From assembly GCA_964575455.1 (NCBI GenBank), contig CAZNRX010000017.1:1-64000 (forward strand): a stretch of DNA of 64,000 nucleotides, given 5' to 3'. This document shows positions 61,067-64,000 of this stretch, in pieces (within the stretch, counting starts at the first letter, position 1; every line of letters starts with the position of its first letter). The translations under genes were made by a program, and so were the position numbers. The notes below the pieces were generated by a model. That model did not search any database. It had not been told where the DNA came from and saw only the letters and a list, made by a program, of their open reading frames with translations. Origin of the DNA: SKLM01 sp964575455 (GTDB lineage Bacteria > Chloroflexota > Anaerolineae > B4-G1).

Positions 61067-64000
61067 CTAGTGCGGCTCGATGACGGCGTCCTTCCAGAAC
61101 GCCGACTGGATCGCCGACGTGGGATAGTGGCTGACCCAGGGCTTGACCAGCAGGTGCCGGCGCTCGTACGTCAGGGGCAGAACGGGCGCCTCCTCAATGA
61201 GGAGCCGGTCCGCCTGCCGGTAGAGCCTCATTCTTTCCTCTTGGTCCATCACCCGCCGCGCCTTCTCCACCAGGTGGTCGTAGGTCTGGTTCTGCCAATC
61301 ACCCCACGTCCGGGCGCGACAGACCCGGAGGAAGTTGTCGGGATCGGGGTAATCGGCCTTCCACATCAGATTCAGGATCTGCGGCGGATTCCTCTCCAAC
61401 TTGGCCAGGAACGCCGCCCACGGCAGAACCTCCCAGCCGGTCTCCACCCCCAGAATCTCGCGCCACTGAGACTTCAGATACTCGGCCCGAGAGCGAGCGG
61501 CGCCGAACGCCAGCGTGCTTACAGGAGGGAAACCCTCCCCCCCCACATAGCCAGCCTCGGCCAGCAGTCGGCGCGCCCGCTCAGGGTCGTAGGGCAAGCC
61601 GATCTCCGGGGAATGACCGGGCATACCCGGGGGCAGGAACCCGCCCGTGGCCGGCGAGACGTAGCCTCGTAACGCCACACCCGCCAGTGCCTCTCGATCC
61701 GTCGCCAGGGCGAACGCCCGACGGACTCGCGCGTCATCGAAGGGGGGGCGGCTCACGTCGAAGGCCACGTAGTAGGTCTTCAGCCCCGGTCCGGAGACGT
61801 ACTCCCCGGCATGCCGCTGCCGGGCGCCATCCCGCTCCGCCATGGGGAAGAAGGCTATGCCCAGGACATCCAGGTCATCGGCTTCATACATCGCCAGCCT
61901 GTCTCGCCAGTCCGTCAGCGGGAAGAGCTGCACCCGCTCCACGTTGCCCCCGAAGCGGCCGTGGTAGGCAGGATTCCGCGACAGGACCACCAACTCACCC
62001 CACCTCCAGGCCTCCAACCGAAAAGGTCCATTCGAGACGAACGTCCTCTCCTCCGTCCAGTCCTGACCGTGTACCTCCACGACGTGCCGCGGCACGGGGA
62101 AGGTAGCGACGTTGGTCAATAGCTGGGGGAAATAGCCGACCGGCCTCTCCAGTTCCACCACCAGCGTCACCCCGTCGGTGGCGCGTACTCCAACGTCCTC
62201 TCTCCCGCCCTCCCCCCCATGAAAAGCTCGCGCCCCCTTCAGATCGTGGAGAAAGCCCGCCGATGGCGACTCGCTATCCGGATCCAGGGCTCGCTTCCAG
62301 GCATACTCGAAATCGCCGGCCGTCACCGCCCTCCCATCGCTCCATTCGACGCCCTCCCGCAGGCGGAAGACGAAACGACGCCCGCCCTCAGAGACCTCCC
62401 AGGCCCGGGCCACGTCGGGCACCACGTCCAGCTCCGGGCTCAACGCCACCAGGCCGCTGAAGAGGTTGGTCAACAGGAAGTCGGTGTGGCTGTCCGGTGA
62501 CATCGCCGGATCCAGCGTGGTCGGCTCGAGCCAGCGCGCCCGCAGCGCGTGAGGCGCGGCCGGCGGTGGATTCATCAGATGCGCATCTCTCGCCCGCTGC
62601 CATAGGGAAAAGGCCTGATCGTAGGCCCGGTGCGCCTGCCGGAAGTCAAAGGCATGGTGATGAGTTAGGCCAAGCTTCATCAACGTGCGCGCCGCTCGCT
62701 GGTACGCTCCCTGCTCCCTCAAGGTCGTCAGCGCCTGTTCGTAGTGGTCGACGGCCTCCTGGTGAGCGTAGACCAGCCGAGCTTGATCACCGGCGCGCAG
62801 GTGATACGGCACCGCTTTCTCCGGCGCCCCGGCCTCCTCCCAATGGTGGGCCAGCAGCCCGACCTGGTCACTGATCTCCTCGTCAGGACGTCGCTCCAGC
62901 GCCTCCGCCACCTGCTGATGCAGCGACCGTCTCCGCGTATGCTCGGTCGCGTCGTAGATTGCGGCCCGAATCTTGTCGTGAGAGAAGTCGTATTGTAGGA
63001 TGGAGGATGAGCGCGGTTGCACCAGGCGGCGGGACAGCCACTCGTGAAGACTATCCTCCACCCCGCCCCTTGCCCGCCGCGCCGCCGCCCTGAGAAGAGA
63101 GACATCGAACTGCCTCCCGACGACGGCCGCCAGCGAGAGCAGCCGCTGCGCCGCCTGGCTCAACCGCCCCACCCGCTGCATAACCACGTCCTGCACACCA
63201 ACCGGGAGTATTTCCACCATTGGCGGACCGGTCCACCGCCAACGGCCCTCTGCATCATCGGTCCGATGCAGCACGCCCTCCTCCTGCAGGTCATTCACCA
63301 CCTCACTCAAGATGAACGGGTTGCCCTCGCTCTCGCGATAAAGGAAGTCACCGAAAGATGTACCCTCGTCTTCACCGACCAGCGAGCGGGCAATCTCCTC
63401 CACTGCCTCAGCATGAAGTGGCCTCAGATCCAGGCAGTCCACCAGTCGGTCCCGTCTCAATCCCTGCCGCAGCCGGGTCAGCCGATGGCTCAAGTCCACT
63501 TCCTCCGGCCGGTAGGTACCCACCATCCACACCGGTGCATCACTCAACTGACGCACCAAGTAATGCAACAGATCTAGCGTGGATTGGTCGGCCCAATGGA
63601 GGTCATCGAGGAACAAGAAGCAAGAGGCAGGAGACGAGGGACGAGACCCGTGACCAACCCCTTCCTTCAGGAAGCGGGCCACAGCCTCGAAAAGACGCTG
63701 CCGAGCGGCCTCACCAGTGGTCTGCGCCGGCTCCGGCAGATCGGGGTACCGCTGCTGAAGCTCTGGCAGCAGACGAGAGAGCTCGGAGAGCCAGATCGGG
63801 GACAAGGACATAGAGAGGATGGAAGGGGGTGAAGGGGAGATACTTCCCTGTCTCCGTGTCTCCTTATCTCCTTGTCCCCTTATCTCTTTTTCTTCCTGTC
63901 TCCTTATCTCCCTGTCCCCTTGTCTTCTCCCCCTCTCCCTGTCACGAAGCGCCCCCCGTAGCGCTTCCACGATGGGCTGGTAGGGGACGGCGCCGCCGAA
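61067..64000 (-). CDS. Second SARP-type ATPase/oligopeptide-binding fusion, 5' end beyond the window
   Basis: A frame of 977 residues open to the window edge; an internal ATG near 63970 is not the real start because homology to the first fusion continues to the edge. Present are the distal ATPase part (LFLDDLHWADQSTLDLLHYL), TPR region and the complete SBP_bac_5 domain (ARWLEPTTLDPAMSPD, ADYPDPDNFLRVCRARTW). It matches the protein at 48146-52225 over its whole visible length. The winged helix, BTAD and Walker A are expected beyond 64000. A low-complexity insert occurs near the window end. Confidence 0.88.
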   Translation of the reverse strand, partial: FGGAVPYQPIVEALRGALRDRERGRRQGDREIRRQEEKEIRGQGDKETRRQGSISPSPPSILSMSLSPIWLSELSRLLPELQQRYPDLPEPAQTTGEAARQRLFEAVARFLKEGVGHGSRPSSPASCFLFLDDLHWADQSTLDLLHYLVRQLSDAPVWMVGTYRPEEVDLSHRLTRLRQGLRRDRLVDCLDLRPLHAEAVEEIARSLVGEDEGTSFGDFLYRESEGNPFILSEVVNDLQEEGVLHRTDDAEGRWRWTGPPMVEILPVGVQDVVMQRVGRLSQAAQRLLSLAAVVGRQFDVSLLRAAARRARGGVEDSLHEWLSRRLVQPRSSSILQYDFSHDKIRAAIYDATEHTRRRSLHQQVAEALERRPDEEISDQVGLLAHHWEEAGAPEKAVPYHLRAGDQARLVYAHQEAVDHYEQALTTLREQGAYQRAARTLMKLGLTHHHAFDFRQAHRAYDQAFSLWQRARDAHLMNPPPAAPHALRARWLEPTTLDPAMSPDSHTDFLLTNLFSGLVALSPELDVVPDVARAWEVSEGGRRFVFRLREGVEWSDGRAVTAGDFEYAWKRALDPDSESPSAGFLHDLKGARAFHGGEGGREDVGVRATDGVTLVVELERPVGYFPQLLTNVATFPVPRHVVEVHGQDWTEERTFVSNGPFRLEAWRWGELVVLSRNPAYHGRFGGNVERVQLFPLTDWRDRLAMYEADDLDVLGIAFFPMAERDGARQRHAGEYVSGPGLKTYYVAFDVSRPPFDDARVRRAFALATDREALAGVALRGYVSPATGGFLPPGMPGHSPEIGLPYDPERARRLLAEAGYVGGEGFPPVSTLAFGAARSRAEYLKSQWREILGVETGWEVLPWAAFLAKLERNPPQILNLMWKADYPDPDNFLRVCRARTWGDWQNQTYDHLVEKARRVMDQEERMRLYRQADRLLIEEAPVLPLTYERRHLLVKPWVSHYPTSAIQSAFWKDAVIEPH
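63838..63955 (-). repeat. Heptamer-like low-complexity insert within the second regulator
   Basis: On the minus strand the sequence is a run of purine-rich units such as GGAGACA, GGGGACA and GGAGATA at about 7-bp steps. It codes a charged R/Q/E/D/K linker inside the ATPase domain. The paralogue has a different purine-rich, low-complexity insert at the same place (about 51000-51090). Confidence 0.7.

Overview
This window most likely comes from a Chloroflexota bacterium of an Anaerolineae-like lineage. That is an inference from gene content, not from a marker-gene tree. The pointers are an actinobacterial/Chloroflexota-type inositol-3-phosphate synthase, long GT-C membrane glycosyltransferases with C-terminal beta domains, SARP-type regulators fused to ATPase and oligopeptide-binding domains, and secreted proteins ending in a YLPL-x-x-R tail. 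Base composition is fairly GC-rich throughout. Sigma-70-like promoters (TTGNNN-17-TATAAT) are easy to find, and several of them settle start codons.

0-5.4 kb is metal homeostasis: an Rrf2-family regulator with an operator-like promoter, a CopA-type copper ATPase, a GDT1/MneA-type manganese exporter with its own dyad-containing promoter, a small membrane protein, tRNA-Phe(GAA) and a CinA/PncC-like protein. 5.5-15.7 kb is central carbon metabolism: 4-alpha-glucanotransferase, a GlcF/GlcD-like oxidase pair, GTP-type PEP carboxykinase, malic enzyme, a thioredoxin-reductase-like flavoprotein without its redox cysteines, and an M20 amidohydrolase. 15.7-18.7 kb, on the minus strand, carries tsaE-tsaB-rimI (t6A modification and N-acetylation), a family 4 uracil-DNA glycosylase and a membrane protein. 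18.8-24.6 kb is a three-gene signalling operon: a multi-GAF histidine kinase followed by two receiver-histidine kinase hybrids.

24.9-34.9 kb is a plus-strand glycan region: GDP-rhamnose synthesis (rmd, gmd), phosphohexomutase, TatD, polyprenyl diphosphate synthase and three glycosyltransferases. 34.9-40.3 kb has a nicotinamidase/NAD synthetase pair, a decayed spot (3' end of a universal stress protein gene next to a degenerate group II intron-like 3' end and an IS-end-like motif), tRNA-Glu(CTC) and a 2-oxoacid:ferredoxin oxidoreductase operon. 40.5-48.1 kb holds ino1, ftsY, prfB with the classical +1 programmed frameshift, an uncharacterised coiled-coil/zinc-ribbon protein, an EF-Tu-domain-2-like miniprotein, tilS and a secreted or anchored Ig-like protein.

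48.1-64 kb is the most unusual part. Two paralogous giant regulators lie in the same orientation (the second cut by the window edge). In the intact one the order is winged helix-BTAD-AAA ATPase-TPR-SBP_bac_5. Between them, on the opposite strand, lie a 68-residue unknown, a 2176-residue YD-repeat (RHS-like) protein with a non-canonical C-terminus, and two secreted proteins with the YLPL tail. The divergent promoter region between the first regulator and this cluster carries two identical 9-bp direct repeats at 11-bp spacing, the geometry known for SARP operators. I propose a cytoplasmic peptide-sensing SARP system controlling a surface/secreted YD-repeat module. All functional calls come from reading the sequence; no database search was run.
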